From Trissonchulus latispiculum (taxonomy: Eukaryota > Nematoda > Enoplea > Enoplida > Ironidae), in the NCBI GenBank assembly GCA_030248195.1, contig JASAND010024079.1:1-64000 (forward strand): DNA of 64,000 bases. The letters run 5' to 3'. Of this stretch, positions 32,346 through 42,920 are shown piece by piece (the first letter of the stretch is position 1; each line of letters opens with the position of its first letter). A program made the translations under genes and the position numbers. Under the pieces are notes generated by a model. The model saw only the letters and a program-made list of their open reading frames with translations, made no database searches and was not told where the DNA came from.

Positions 32346-32999
32346 TGACGTAATTGACGCAGGGAAATTGTATATACTTTTACTCATACTAGAATCCGCT
32401 AAACTTCGGCAAGCGAACGGGCAAGCGGACGGGCCATTATATACAAGTATTAATAAGCTTCATTAAATAGATAAGCATATGATTTTCTTTCTCAATGTTT
32501 CAATGTAATTGTAACTTGTAATCCCTGGCCATTATATACAAGTATTCTACATATTAACGAAAACGTGAGTCAATTTTTCAATTTTTGTTTTTAAAATTCC
32601 GTACAATACAAAGTATTTGGATTGAGTTAGATCAGTGGATCATGAAGACGAGTAAATTTGCAGACTTTTCGAAAGACGTTTCTTTTGAACCCAGAAGTGA
32701 TAGCTTTTCTTTAGCTTTCCCACACTCAGAGAAGTCCATGTTCAAAAATTACTTTTGTGTAATCACATGTCCAATTCAAACAGTAAAATTACATCAGAAA
32801 TACTTTATTTTGTTGTAATGAATACATTCCTAGCTTTAAAATAATTCCTTTGCAAATCATTGTTGAACTCCAAGAACTGAATAAATTACAGACTTTCAAA
32901 GTTTGGTGCACATACCCGCACCAGTACCTTAAATGGCGCAGAATATAAGCTACGATGAAGCAGGAAGTTCATTTGCTTTTATATATTAATAGTCAAAAG
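32346..32999. other. AT-rich non-coding stretch
   Basis: ACCAGTACCTTAA near 32920 resembles the right end of the TTAA family (inverse TTAAGGTACTGGT) but no partner end was found. No gene. Confidence 0.4.
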
Positions 33000-33235
33000 A
33001 CTTTCATAAATAATAGGCTTAAACGGCTTAAAAATCCTTTTCATGAATAATCTACTTAATCGGCTTAAACGGCTTAATCGGTTTAATCGGCTTAAATTAA
33101 GCCGTTTAAGCTAAGCCGTTTAAGCCGTTTAAGCCATTTAAGCCGATTATTTATGAAAAGGAATTTTTAAGCCATTTAAGCCTTTTAAGCTAAGCCGTTT
33201 AAGCTAAGCCGTTTAAGCTTTTTATGAAAATGTAG
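33000..33235. repeat. Near-perfect palindrome of TTTAAGCCG repeats, block 4
   Basis: CGGCTTAAATTAAGCCG forms the centre near 33083-33099. Arms of GGCTTAAACGGCTTAA are mirrored outward, including TCCTTTTCATGAATAATC against GATTATTTATGAAAAGGA. The whole block could fold into one long hairpin. Confidence 0.85.
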
Positions 33236-34012
33236 CGCTTCTACCAGGGCTGGCGGATCAGGAAGAAACCAAGGACAAGCCCAAACGGGAGGCGTCAGGC
33301 ACCTTCGTACCCACGAAACCAGGACCTAGAAGAGAGAAGGGAAGAGGGAGGTTCAGCTTTTCACTCACCATTGAAAGTAAAGAATTGGTCCCGCCGGGGA
33401 TCGAACCACGGCCCTTCTGCTCTAGAGTCAGACATGCTAAACCACTACACCACGGGACCATCAGCTGAACTCCCATTGCAGGCTTATCAATCTTTCCTAT
33501 GCCTGCTTCCCTTACATCTCCCCCGGGTTTCCTTTAAGACGCGTCCCGCGGCTTACTCAACTCGGAATCGAACCGAGAGCGCATCCAGCGCAGGGCATTC
33601 TGAGCCCAAGGGATCCGTGCTCCCCCGACACACGTTCCAGACCCCTTTAGATCCAACCAACCAGAAACAACTACTGGGGGACCGGAGACAGGAGTCCAAT
33701 CCGGGTCCTGAGGCAGCCTCGACACATGTAGCGCTTCTACCAGGGCTGGCGGATCAGGAAGAAACCAAGGACAAGCCCAAACGGGAGGCGTCAGGCACCC
33801 TCGTACCCACGAAACCAGGACCTAGAAGAGAGAAGGGAAGAGGGAGGTACAGCTTTTCACTCACCATTGAAAGTAAAGAATTGGTCCCGCCGGGGATCGA
33901 ACCACGGCCCTTCTGCTCTAGAGTCAGACATGCTAAACCACTACACCACGGGACCATCAGCTGAACTCCCATTGCAGGCTTATCAATCTTTCCTATGCCT
34001 GCTTCCCTTACA
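33231..34012 (-). mobile_element. Two copies of a tRNA-derived SINE around a 210-bp spacer
   Basis: A 286-bp sequence at 33231-33516 recurs at 33727-34012 (offset 496 bp, nearly identical). Each has a minus-strand tRNA-like head of 73 nt (33459-33387 and 33955-33883). The head has a perfect 7-bp acceptor stem (GGTCCCG/CGGGACC), a full A box (TGGTGTAGTGG) and B box (GGTTCGATCCC), and anticodon loop CTCTAGA, that is anticodon CTA. Two mismatches in the T stem argue against a working tRNA. The spacer has another B-box-like GGTTCGATTCC on the minus strand near 33560. Confidence 0.75.
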
Positions 34013-34059
34013 AAAAGGCCCTTAGTTTCACCAATAAATTTCCTTTGTTCCGTTAACTC

Positions 34060-34155
34060 AAAAAAGATCCGGATCCGGATGGTTTTGCTGCCGGATCCGG
34101 ATCTGCAATATCCGGCAGGATCCGGATCCGGATATCCGGTTGATCCCTAATATAT
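34060..34155. repeat. GGATCCGGAT-rich element end
   Basis: GGATCCGGATATCCGG-type repeats end in GGTTGATCCCTAATATAT. This is the same kind of terminus as the element at 36364-39486 (GATCCCTAA). The matching opposite end was not found. Confidence 0.4.
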
Positions 34156-34164
34156 ATATATACA

Positions 34165-34860
34165 ATATTGAACTAACTAACGGTCCAGGTTGCGTTTCTC
34201 TATTGACCGCAGTGGCCCGTCAAAAATGGCGAAAATTCGTAAAATGAAAAATCAAGATTTCTCTCAATATATATACGTATATATATATATATACGTATAT
34301 TCAACTTAGAATGCTCAAATCTTCCATAGAATGTTTTCCTTCACGGAGAATCGATTTCCGCAGTCAGTTTTATCGTCTGACCGACCCAGTCGGAAGTGTC
34401 CAGTCGACAGCCACTTCTAGGAACACTATATAAGACAGTACATAGCCTCTCAAAACTGTCTGTAGGGGTTTTCTGGTTCCCTGAACTCATTACGCCGCAC
34501 CGATTTTGCTGGGTTAGTTCCGCCTTGCTTTCCTAGGATCAGTTCTGTTAGGGGGTCAGTGGTCAAAAATAAAATTTTTCAAATTCAAATCAAATGAAAG
34601 CCCTGGGTGAGCTGAGCAACTTTTGTCAGAGAATCGCCTACTCAAAATGGATATAGACTGCTGTGGTGGGGTATGGGAGTGCGTTTTACCCGATTTTTGG
34701 TCAAAAATAAAAATTTTCAAATGTGGTCAAATTCGGTACCAAATCAAAGCCCTAGGTGAGCTGAGCCCCTTGTGTCATACAATCGTGTGCTCAAAATGGC
34801 TGTAGACTGCTGTAGTGAGGTAGAGAAGTGTCTTAGGCGAGGCGATTTTGGATTCAAAAT
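34165..34860. repeat. Hairpin-headed dispersed repeat, copy B (truncated)
   Basis: It matches copies A and C from AACTAACTAACGGTCCAGGT onward, with one degenerate 163-bp unit and the GTGGTCAAATT block. The hairpin head is missing. Confidence 0.65.
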
Positions 34861-35442
34861 TTCTGGAGAGGAAAGCCTGGATGGGCTCCTGGTTTGAAGG
34901 GGACTAAAATGCTAAAAAAGACCCAATTAGAGACCCCAAAAAAGGTCAAATTGAAAATTTTTAAAAATTTAAAAATTCAAATTTTGCAATAATTTCTAGT
35001 AAATATACAAATGTTACTATTGTTGTTTTCATTCAAATCGGCGAGAAAACAAACGATTTGCAACACTTCGACCCACTAGCGTAGATACGGGGGGCGGGGG
35101 CCTCCCCGATATAATGGCTTTGCCTTCCCGAAAAAATTGGGCAAAAGAAAAATTCTACGCGCGGGGGTTTAACTTTATTAGAAACATACGCAAATTATAC
35201 ATTAATGCTTAAATTAGTTCAATATTGATGCATTTTCTACACCATTAAAAATTTACACCAAATTTGCGATATATATATATATATAATCGCGTTCAGTTAT
35301 ACATTTTCGTTTAAACATTGTATTGGTTTACGTGCATATGCTGTAAGTTACGTCCATGATTTGTTGCTTTCGCATTTTTAGCTCGTAATCGTTAGTAGCT
35401 AATAGCTTTTATGCGACATTCAAGCTGAATTTCTTATTTCAG
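34861..35442. other. Non-coding sequence before the first recognised EBAG9 exon
   Basis: It contains a fragment like 20690-20800 (AATTTTGCAATAATTTCTAG), a short G-rich piece (35088-35110) and a TA run. The last 20 bp carry the pyrimidine-rich acceptor of the exon at 35443. Confidence 0.4.
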
Positions 35443-35631
35443 TCAGATTTAGTGGATTGGAATTCCTGGGATGGTAGTCAGCAGGCTCCTCCATCTCCCA
35501 TAGAGCAGTTTTATCAGGAGCGTCAGCAGAGATTTCGTCAGAATAGCCAAAGTCAGCAGCAACAGAGTTTAGACTCCACTGAGCCTGACTATTTCTGTGA
35601 CATGACACCTCAGACTGTAAAACAGAAAAAG
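35443..35631 (+). CDS. EBAG9: EBAG9/RCAS1 homologue, internal exon
   Basis: A 63-codon phase-0 exon (189 nt) between acceptor TTCTTATTTCAG and donor GTGATG. It encodes VDWNSWDGSQQAPPSP near the start, a Gln/Ser-rich linker, then EPDYFCDMTPQTVKQKK. The pair of W-S-W-D and EPDYF-DMTP motifs at this spacing is the signature of EBAG9 (RCAS1). In mammals this is a Golgi and vesicle-associated protein that restrains regulated secretion. Two more exons follow on the same strand in phase 0. The N-terminal exon(s), expected to carry the membrane-anchoring hydrophobic stretch, were not found; they may be a short exon hidden among repeats upstream. The Gln-rich linker is longer than in the mammalian protein. 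Confidence 0.85.
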
Positions 35632-35739
35632 GTGATGATGATGATGGTGGTGGCTATGGTGGTGCTGTTATAGTTGAGTTGTACGGTTGTCCTATAGTCG
35701 TATACGATATATGTATATATATATATATACGTATATACA

Positions 35740-36306
35740 CTAGCGTAGCCAGAAAAAATTTTCGGGGGCGGGAATACCAAAAGTGGCGGGGGGTCTGGGG
35801 GGCGGAGCCCAACTGTACGCGTAGAATACACTTTCTAGAAGACTTAAACATTTTCAATGGCCACAGTTTATATATATTGACAGTTTTCGACTTTTATTAA
35901 TGTTTATAATCACTAGCGTAGCCAGAAAAAATTTTCGGGGGGAATGCCAAAATTTGGTGAGGGTCTGGGGGGCGCAGCCCCCCAGAAGTTGAAAAATTTT
36001 TGAAATTTGTAACGTCTGAGGAATTTTTTCAAAGCATTCTTTGAATTAAAGAAGCGAAATGAGGCTCAATACGTTTTCATGCACGCAAATGATGCATAAA
36101 CTGGGCGAATCACACTCAATAAGGTATTTAGAACTCATTTTTGGCCTTCCAAACCCATATTATGATGGTAAATGTAAGTAAATACGCGCCGAAGGCGCAA
36201 AAATTTTTCGAAAAATGGGCGTTTTACACATGGCAGGAAAAAATTCCTGGGGGGCAACACAATTTCGGGGGGGGGGAATTCCCCCCCCCCCCCAGGCTAC
36301 GCGCCT
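35740..36306. mobile_element. C/G-tract element with ACTAGCGTAGCCAG end, two overlapping copies
   Basis: ACTAGCGTAGCCAGAAAAAA occurs at about 35740 and 35913, each followed by TTTTCGGGGG and a GGTCTGGGGGGCG word. The right end near 36290-36306 is CCCCAGGCTACGCGCCTG, inverted relative to the left. Non-coding, inside the EBAG9 intron. Confidence 0.6.
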
Positions 36307-36307
36307 G

Positions 36308-36363
<56 letters not shown>

Positions 36364-36367
<4 letters not shown>

Positions 36368-39300
36368 GGATCGACCGGAACTCCAAAAAACCGGAACCGG
36401 AACTGGCTTTAAAAAACCGGAACCGGAACCGGAACCAGCTCTTTAACACTACAAAAATCGAAAATTTTTTCTGACGTTTTGGACAATTTTTGTGCAATTT
36501 TTCTCTTTTTTGTAGCTACTAGAACATTGTAATAAAGTTTGAATTGTTTTTTATATCATAGGGGTCGCGGCAGCGACCCCTATTATATGTGTGAAAAGTG
36601 GCTGGAGACAGTGTAAAATAAGCTGCGCAGAAGCTGCGCAAAATCCTGCGCAGATCCTGCGCAGATTTCATGCTCAAATTGTAGAGCACATCGAGTTTAG
36701 TATGTCTGTGAAGTTTCAGCCCCGTATCACTTACCGTTAAAAAGTTGCGCCCCGGACCGGTTATGGCGGCGATGTTTTTTTTCCGGTTTCTCCTATTTGA
36801 TGGTTGTATTGTACATAATGTTCGCCGCTTTCACGTGATCTGCAGCGGTGGGCCAACCTAAAAGGCTATGGGGTCTAGTAGTACCCTCTAAAGAATTTAA
36901 GAATCACAACTTTTTTTGCGCCGCAGCTGCGCCACAGCGCCGCAGTGGTGCCGCAAAGTCGGCTCATAGCGAAAAGTGACCATTTTTGTGGTCGTCGCTC
37001 AGGTCGAACGTTACAAGCTGGAGCTGATTTCTTTTTATATTCAGAAATTACATATATTGAACTAACTAACGGTCCAGGTTGCGTTTCTCTATCACTTCCC
37101 TAGCGACCACAGTGGCCCGTCAAAAATGGCGAAAATTCGAAAAATGAAAAATCGAAATTTCTCGCTATCTATTTAACTTTAAAAGCTCAAATCTTCCATA
37201 CAATGGTTTTCTGGCACGGAGAATCGATTCCCGCAGTCAGTTTTACCGTCAGACCCACCCATCTTGCTGGGCTGGTTCCACTTTGTCGTCGGGAGGGTCA
37301 AGTCGGAAACCGCTTCCTGGAGGTCCATAGTAGGCTCTACCTGGCCTCTCAAAACTTTGTCTATAGGGGTTTTCTGGTGTGCTCAGCTCATTCCCGGTAT
37401 CCGTTTTGCCGTCCGACGTGTCTATATTGCTGGGCTGGTTCTACTTTGCCATCTGAAGGGTCAAGTCGGAAACCGATTCCTGGAGGTCCATAGTAGGCTC
37501 TACCTGGCCTCTCAAAACTTTGTCTATAGGGGTTTTCTGGTGTGCCCAGCTCATTCCCGGTATTCGTTTTGCCGTCTGACGTACCTATTTTGCTGGGCTG
37601 GTTCTACTTTGCCGTTTGAAGGGTCAGTCGGGTAGGAGGGTCAAATGGTCGAAAATAAAGTTTCTCAAAAGTGGTCAAATTTGGTGTCAAATGAAAACCC
37701 GAAGCGAACAGAAGAACTTTCGCCATGGAACCATCCACCAAAAATTGCTGTGTCGGATTTATGCCTTTACTTTCTCCTCAACCGGAATTTAAAGATAGAC
37801 ATAGGCCCAACACACATATTATCCCCTTTTGTGCGGAGCATTTTTGTTACTTGTAATAATTTCATTGCACGAATTTGACATTTGCAATTTATTTTGAGAA
37901 TTCTGTCTTTAAATTTAAATTGTATATACTAAAACTTTAATTATACACGGTATGTAATAATATATTCGAGCACGTTCTTGATACAATAAATGGCTTATTA
38001 ATCTACATTATTGCGCCGAATTTCGCTGAATAATTTGGTCGAATGCAAGTTTAATTTTTAAGGAAATTTACTGGCAAATAAAAATTAACTTTTTAAGTAC
38101 GTAGTGAGCTGAATATTAAATTAAGCAAAATAAATAGATAGAACTTGATTACAGGAAATATCTGGGAGCATCAAGCTGCTCTAAGACTTCTCGGCAAAAT
38201 ACGCCAGAAGCGTGTTTAGTGTTGACTTTTTATCTGGCTTGCCTGACAATTTTTAGTCATAATTATAAATTTAATTTAACTTTACTAAAGCAAAAGCTCC
38301 AAGAAAAGTTGCAGTTGCAATTTTGAATATTATACAAAATAAAAAAATTATCGCGAAAATAATGATGCCATCGAAATTTGGCTTATTATAATTTTAGCTT
38401 AACTTTATTCTCTTTTTTATTCAAGATAAAATTCAAATATTGTTTCTGAAGGTTGCTGTTCTTGCTTAAATTATTGTAAAATCTGGCTGTATCTGGGTGT
38501 ATATGAGCTTAGGTAATATATATAAGCTATAAAAACTGAACTTGTTTAGAACATCACTTGTTCGTCCATGTAGACCTTAGCTTGTAATTAGTTTTCTGAG
38601 TAAAATGCAAATGCAAAATGCACTTCAGATTTTTTGTCCTTGATTGTAATATATAAATTTTTATCCTTTAAGCATGCGTAATTAAGCCTGAAGTATTTTT
38701 CACGCGTTTCAAAGAAATTTGAATTAAACGCAATCTCCCTTAGTTGAATTAAAAGAAGTTTCACGTTTTTGGCTAGCTTCATCTGTTTTTTTGAATTTTA
38801 AATTATATTTATTCAAAATACTTTAAAAACCCTTGCTATTTGTTCTATCCATAATTTTTTTAATAATTCTGTTGCACTCTGCTCTGCAGTAAAGTGTGTA
38901 CGTAATTACTAAACACACAGCAAAAAGCTTATTCCATTCTATGTAAACAATTATATAAAACAATTATATACGTATACATATATTATATAGATTTGAGCTA
39001 GAACTGACATCTACACAACAGTGTACATAATATAAATCTGAAATAGCATTATATACGTAAGGTCTACGCCAAGGTTTTAATTTTTCAATTTAACAATAAG
39101 TATCTTCTACCAATATATATTAAATTTAAAAGCTTCGGCGGGGTTATGCTACCTATTCGAATTTTCTGAACTAAGTAATATTTTATTGTATAATATATTA
39201 ATATTTATAACAAAGATTATTATTATTATTACATTAGACATTCTAAGTGCGTAAATACAATAGCGCCGCAGGCGAAAATTTTTGAGAAAAATAACATTCT

Positions 39301-39482
39301 GGTTAGAAGAGAGTAGCAATATTTCCAAAAAGTTTTGAAAAATTTGGAAAAAAATTTTTGAAAATTCTAATAAATTTAGCTTTTGACAATAGGCTAAAAT
39401 TGGTTCCGGTTCCGGTACGTTTTGAAAAACCGGAACCGGAACCAAAAAGTACCGGAACCGGAACCGGAATTCCGGTCGATCC

Positions 39483-39486
<4 letters not shown>
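36364..39486. mobile_element. 3.1-kb element with TTAGGGATCGACCGGAA ends
   Basis: TTAGGGATCGACCGGAA at 36364 and its exact inverse at 39470-39486 are terminal inverted repeats. Both arms continue as GGAACCGGAACCGG repeats. Insertion is in a TA repeat, so the target site cannot be read. The interior has copy C of the hairpin-headed repeat and about 1.5 kb of AT-rich sequence (37841-39390) with no recognised transposase or other gene. Confidence 0.75.
36554..37840. repeat. Hairpin-headed dispersed repeat, copy C
   Basis: It is nearly identical to copy A from ATCATAGGGGTCGCGGCAGC, through the GCGCAGAAGCTGCGC word and the 163-bp tandem units (about 37260-37620, just over two here). Its shorter unit array shows copy-number change since the two copies separated. 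Confidence 0.8.
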
Positions 39487-39535
<49 letters not shown>

Positions 39536-40045
39536 TGAGGGTGCGCGGAGCGCCCCTCATAATATGAGCTATAAAGGCACTTTGCGGATTTGGGAAACTG
39601 TTAATTAGCCATAACTGATTAACGGTTAGGAGTTGAGAGCTAAAGTTTACATTTTTGAAATCTCCAGGCCAAGAGCTTTCGAATGATACCAAACTTGCCC
39701 GGAAAAAATGAACTTTGAAAAAATCGACTTTTTGATACAAGTTTAAAAGTGGGGGTTTTTTTTTCTCTGTATCGACCACTTTTTAAGGGCGATTTTTGCG
39801 CACACCGATTTTTCAAACGGCCCATAGGAAAAATTTTTCTATACTAATTTTTGATTATCTAGGCGATGGTCCAGATCAAGTTTATGTTTGATTTCCGAAT
39901 TTCGCTCTGGGTCGATTTTTACAGATGGTCAAAAATGGAAAAATCGACGTTTGGACTTAGAAAATTTTCGAGGTCCCAACATAGAAAATTGTCAAAAAGT
40001 CGTCTAAAATAGCGTTTTTTGGCCATTTGGTGGTGCGCATATATA
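39487..40045. repeat. TA microsatellite followed by a hairpin-headed repeat of a second type
   Basis: TA repeats run 39487-39532. At 39536-39559 is TGAGGGTGCGC, GGA, GCGCCCCTCA: a hairpin with the same framing words (ATCAT before, ATAATATG after) as the heads at 22664 and 36554 but different stem bases. The rest is AT-rich and non-coding. Confidence 0.6.
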
Positions 40046-41110
40046 GTAAATCGGGGTCGCTGGCATACTGCCGACGCCGTATCTCGCCTGGTTCATCTGG
40101 TTCAGCTGGTTCAACAGTGAACCAGCCCCAAGTTCAAGCTGTCAACAAAGAAAATGGTCTGTAAACCATATAAAACAGCGTTTTTCGGCCTTGGGATGGT
40201 ACCCATATATAGTAAATCGGGGTCGCTGAACACGATGAGCATACTGTCGACGCCGTATCTCGCCTGGTTCATCTGGTTCAGCTGGTTCAACAGTGAACCA
40301 GCCCCAAGTTCAAGCTGTCAACAAAGAAAATGGTCTGTAAACCATATAAAACAGCGTTTTTCGGCCTTGGGATGGTACCCATATATAGTAAATCGGGGTC
40401 GCTGAACACGATGAGCATACTGTCGACGCCGTATCTCGCCTGGTTCATCTGGTTCAACTGGTTCAACGTTGAACCAGTTCCTGGTTCAAGCTTCAGGAGA
40501 TAGTTGGAAGGTTGATCTTTTGCACACAAAGGTTATTGGGCATGGGGAATTCACTGGTGGTGTTATTTTGGGGATCCGAGCCAAGGCTGGCCAGATCTGG
40601 TTCAACTGGTTCAAAGTTGAACCAGTTCCTGGTTCAAGCTACTGGAGATAGCTGGAAGGCTGATATTTGGCATACAAAGGTTACTGGGCATGGGAAATCC
40701 ACCGGTGGTGTTATTTTGGGGTTCCGACCCATGGCTGGTCAGATCTGGTTCAACTGGTTCAAAGTTGAACCAGTTCCTGGTTCAAGCTACTGGAGATAGC
40801 TGGAAGGCTGATATTTGGCATACAAAGGTTATTGGGCATGGGGAATCCACTGGTGGTGGTATTTTGGGGATCCGACCCATGGCTGGCCAGATCTGGTTCA
40901 ACTGGTTCAAAGTTGAACCAGTTCCTAGTTCAAGCTACTGGAGATATCTGGAAGGCTGATATTTGGCATACAAAGGTTATTGGACAAGAGGAATTCACTG
41001 GTTGTGTTATTTCGGCGATCCGACCTATGGCTGGCCAGATCTGGTTCATCTGGTTCGAAGTTGAACCAGTTCCTGGTTCAAGCTACTGGAGATAGCTGGA
41101 ACGCTACGAT
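40046..41110 (+). repeat. Tandem repeats: three 165-177-bp units then five 148-bp units
   Basis: The first block repeats GTAAATCGGGGTCGCTG at about 40046, 40211 and 40388. The second repeats GTTGAACCAGTTCCTGGTTC at about 40468, 40616, 40764, 40912 and 41059. Both blocks contain the palindrome-rich phrase TGGTTCAACTGGTTCAA. The frames that stay open across the 148-bp units are by-products. The first-block sequence recurs inverted at 63560-63665. Confidence 0.9.
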
Positions 41111-41220
41111 TTTGTATACAAATGTTATTGGACATGCGAATTGGTCATACCACCTAAAACAGCGTTTTTCGGAGTTTCGGAGCCTTAATAAGGCGGCGCT
41201 GCCAAAAATTGGAAGAAGGA

Positions 41221-42115
41221 CAAGTAGGAAAAATGCTCCTTGCAGTCGCATGTAAAATGCAATATGAGCTATGAGGGTCAACATTTAAATGTGTCAAGGA
41301 CAAGATTTAAAACGTCTAATATGAGCCAGCATCTAAATCGGTAAAGGACAAGATGTAACTGGCTAATATGAGCCGCTACGTTTCTCTTGGGCTCATATTG
41401 ACGCGAGGATACTAAGTTGAGTTAACTCTTTTGCACTTTTCAAATTCGCATATACGTATGCATAATTGTCCTGACATAGGTACGTGTGCTCTTGATACAA
41501 TAAGTAAAGTCAATCGTACGACACCGTGGATAAGCACACATCCAATTTTTACAGATCAGTTGTGTATTTTGTTGTATAAATGCTATGTACAGTGAGCCGA
41601 TAGCGAAGACTATACCGGTTTGCAGGAGCTTTAGACATTTGTTTCTAGTATTTCAGTGTTTCAAAACTGGTATATGCCAAATATATACCACCTAATTCAA
41701 CTTTAAGGGGAGAACTTTAGCTGTATAAAGTGTTCAGATATGTACCTTAAATTCGGTGTTTGAGCTGGCAAAACTAGATTCAGGCAGGACATCTGTAACC
41801 AAACATTACATGAAGCTATTGATATTACGCAAAACGGTGAGGATTTGTTCAAAGACTTGGGAATAAAAGTAAAAAGTCTGTAGGCGAAATGGTATGATGT
41901 CGTGATGTTAAGCCGTTGAAACCACGGCAGCGAGCGTCAATATGAGCCCAAGAGAAACGTAGCGGCTCATATTAGCCAGTTACATCTTGTCCATTACCGA
42001 TTTAGATGCTGGCTCATATTAGACGTTTTAAATCTTGTCCTTGACACATTTAAATGTTGACCCTCATAGCTCATATTGCATTTTACATGCGACTGCAAGG
42101 AGCATTTTTCCTACT

Positions 42116-42117
<2 letters not shown>
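41221..42117. mobile_element. 897-bp foldback element with CAAGTAGGAAAAATGCTCC ends, copy 1
   Basis: The arms (about 41221-41405 and 41935-42117) are near-perfect inverted repeats. Each carries internal repeats of GGACAAGATTTAAAACGTCT and AATATGAGCC. The centre is unrelated AT-rich sequence with no gene. Copy 2 is at 62618-63466. Confidence 0.85.
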
Positions 42118-42160
<43 letters not shown>

Positions 42161-42462
42161 TACGTAGTGTATATAATGATTGGAACCAAGATTTGTTTCA
42201 CCTCAGGATTTGCTTCAGTATATAATTGCTTTTGTCTACTTCTGAAACGAGATTTATTAGAATTGAAAAGCATTGATTAATATATCTCAATCAGGGGCCG
42301 TATTACAGATACAATACTGGCTATCTTCAGCTACAGATAGCCCTAACTATAACTAAAATTCATTACCCACCTCCTGAAGCAAAAACCTATGGTGGGATCG
42401 TTTATATACGTAAGTTTTCCTTAGGTTTGACGAATGTTTATTTTATATTAAATCATTTCCAG
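42118..42462. other. TA microsatellite and intron sequence before the middle EBAG9 exon
   Basis: A TA run lies at about 42117-42159; nothing else is recognised. The acceptor ATCATTTCCAG precedes the exon at 42463. Confidence 0.5.
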
Positions 42463-42552
42463 GTTGTGGTTCGCCGTCCTGATCGCTCTCAAGATCACGT
42501 TGTGTCAACTTCAAATAAATTTGCTGTGAAAGCCGGTCAAGTTTTTGTTCCG
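42463..42552 (+). CDS. EBAG9: EBAG9/RCAS1 homologue, middle exon
   Basis: A 30-codon phase-0 exon with acceptor ATTTCCAG and a strong donor GTAAGT. It follows directly on the KQKK end of the previous exon, giving VVVRRPDRSQDH, and ends in KAGQVFVP. This corresponds to the KIVIKKRE segment after the DMTP motif in EBAG9. The codon phases of both neighbours fit. Introns of 6.8 kb and 2.3 kb flank it, both full of transposons. Confidence 0.78.
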
Positions 42553-42740
42553 GTAAGTATATACGTACTACAGATACTCTTCTTAAGAATTGTAGCAATT
42601 TGGATGTGCTTAGTCGTTTGCCCGGGCCGTATGCTACTGGGGTTGGGAGGTTGAGGATGCCACCACCATTTTTGGTTTTTTCCTCGAGTGCCGGGCCCGA
42701 AAACCAGATTTTTTTAAAATCTTTATACTGATATGCCGAT

Positions 42741-42920
42741 GCCCGTCATATGACGGGCAACTACTGAAAATTTTAGAATTTCATTCTCATATGCCACCTG
42801 CAAAGCTTAAGTCGTTCTATTATGCCGACTTCTTTGATAGTGCTATCTTTAACGTTAGTCTCAGCCCGTCATATGACGGGTCGGCATTATAGAAGAGATG
42901 ACTTCCCGTCATATGACGGG
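42741..42920. repeat. Three copies of the perfect 16-bp palindrome CCCGTCATATGACGGG
   Basis: Copies lie at 42742-42757 (18-bp palindrome with its flanking G/C), 42865-42880 and 42905-42920. All are exact, within 180 bp. The sequence between them is AT-rich. They sit directly before the LINE remnant. Confidence 0.95.

Noticed and set aside
27046..33235. Interstitial telomere repeats
   Set aside because: The unit is not a known telomere repeat, and it occurs as palindromes rather than one-directional arrays.
33387..33955. Functional suppressor tRNA genes
   Set aside because: T-stem mismatches and the conserved 3' tail shared by both copies point to SINE heads; kept only as a finding to check.
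40469..41255. ORFs with repeated WFNWFKVEPVPGSS-type segments
   Set aside because: They lie across 148-bp tandem repeats; successive units fall in different overlapping frames, so coding is not supported.
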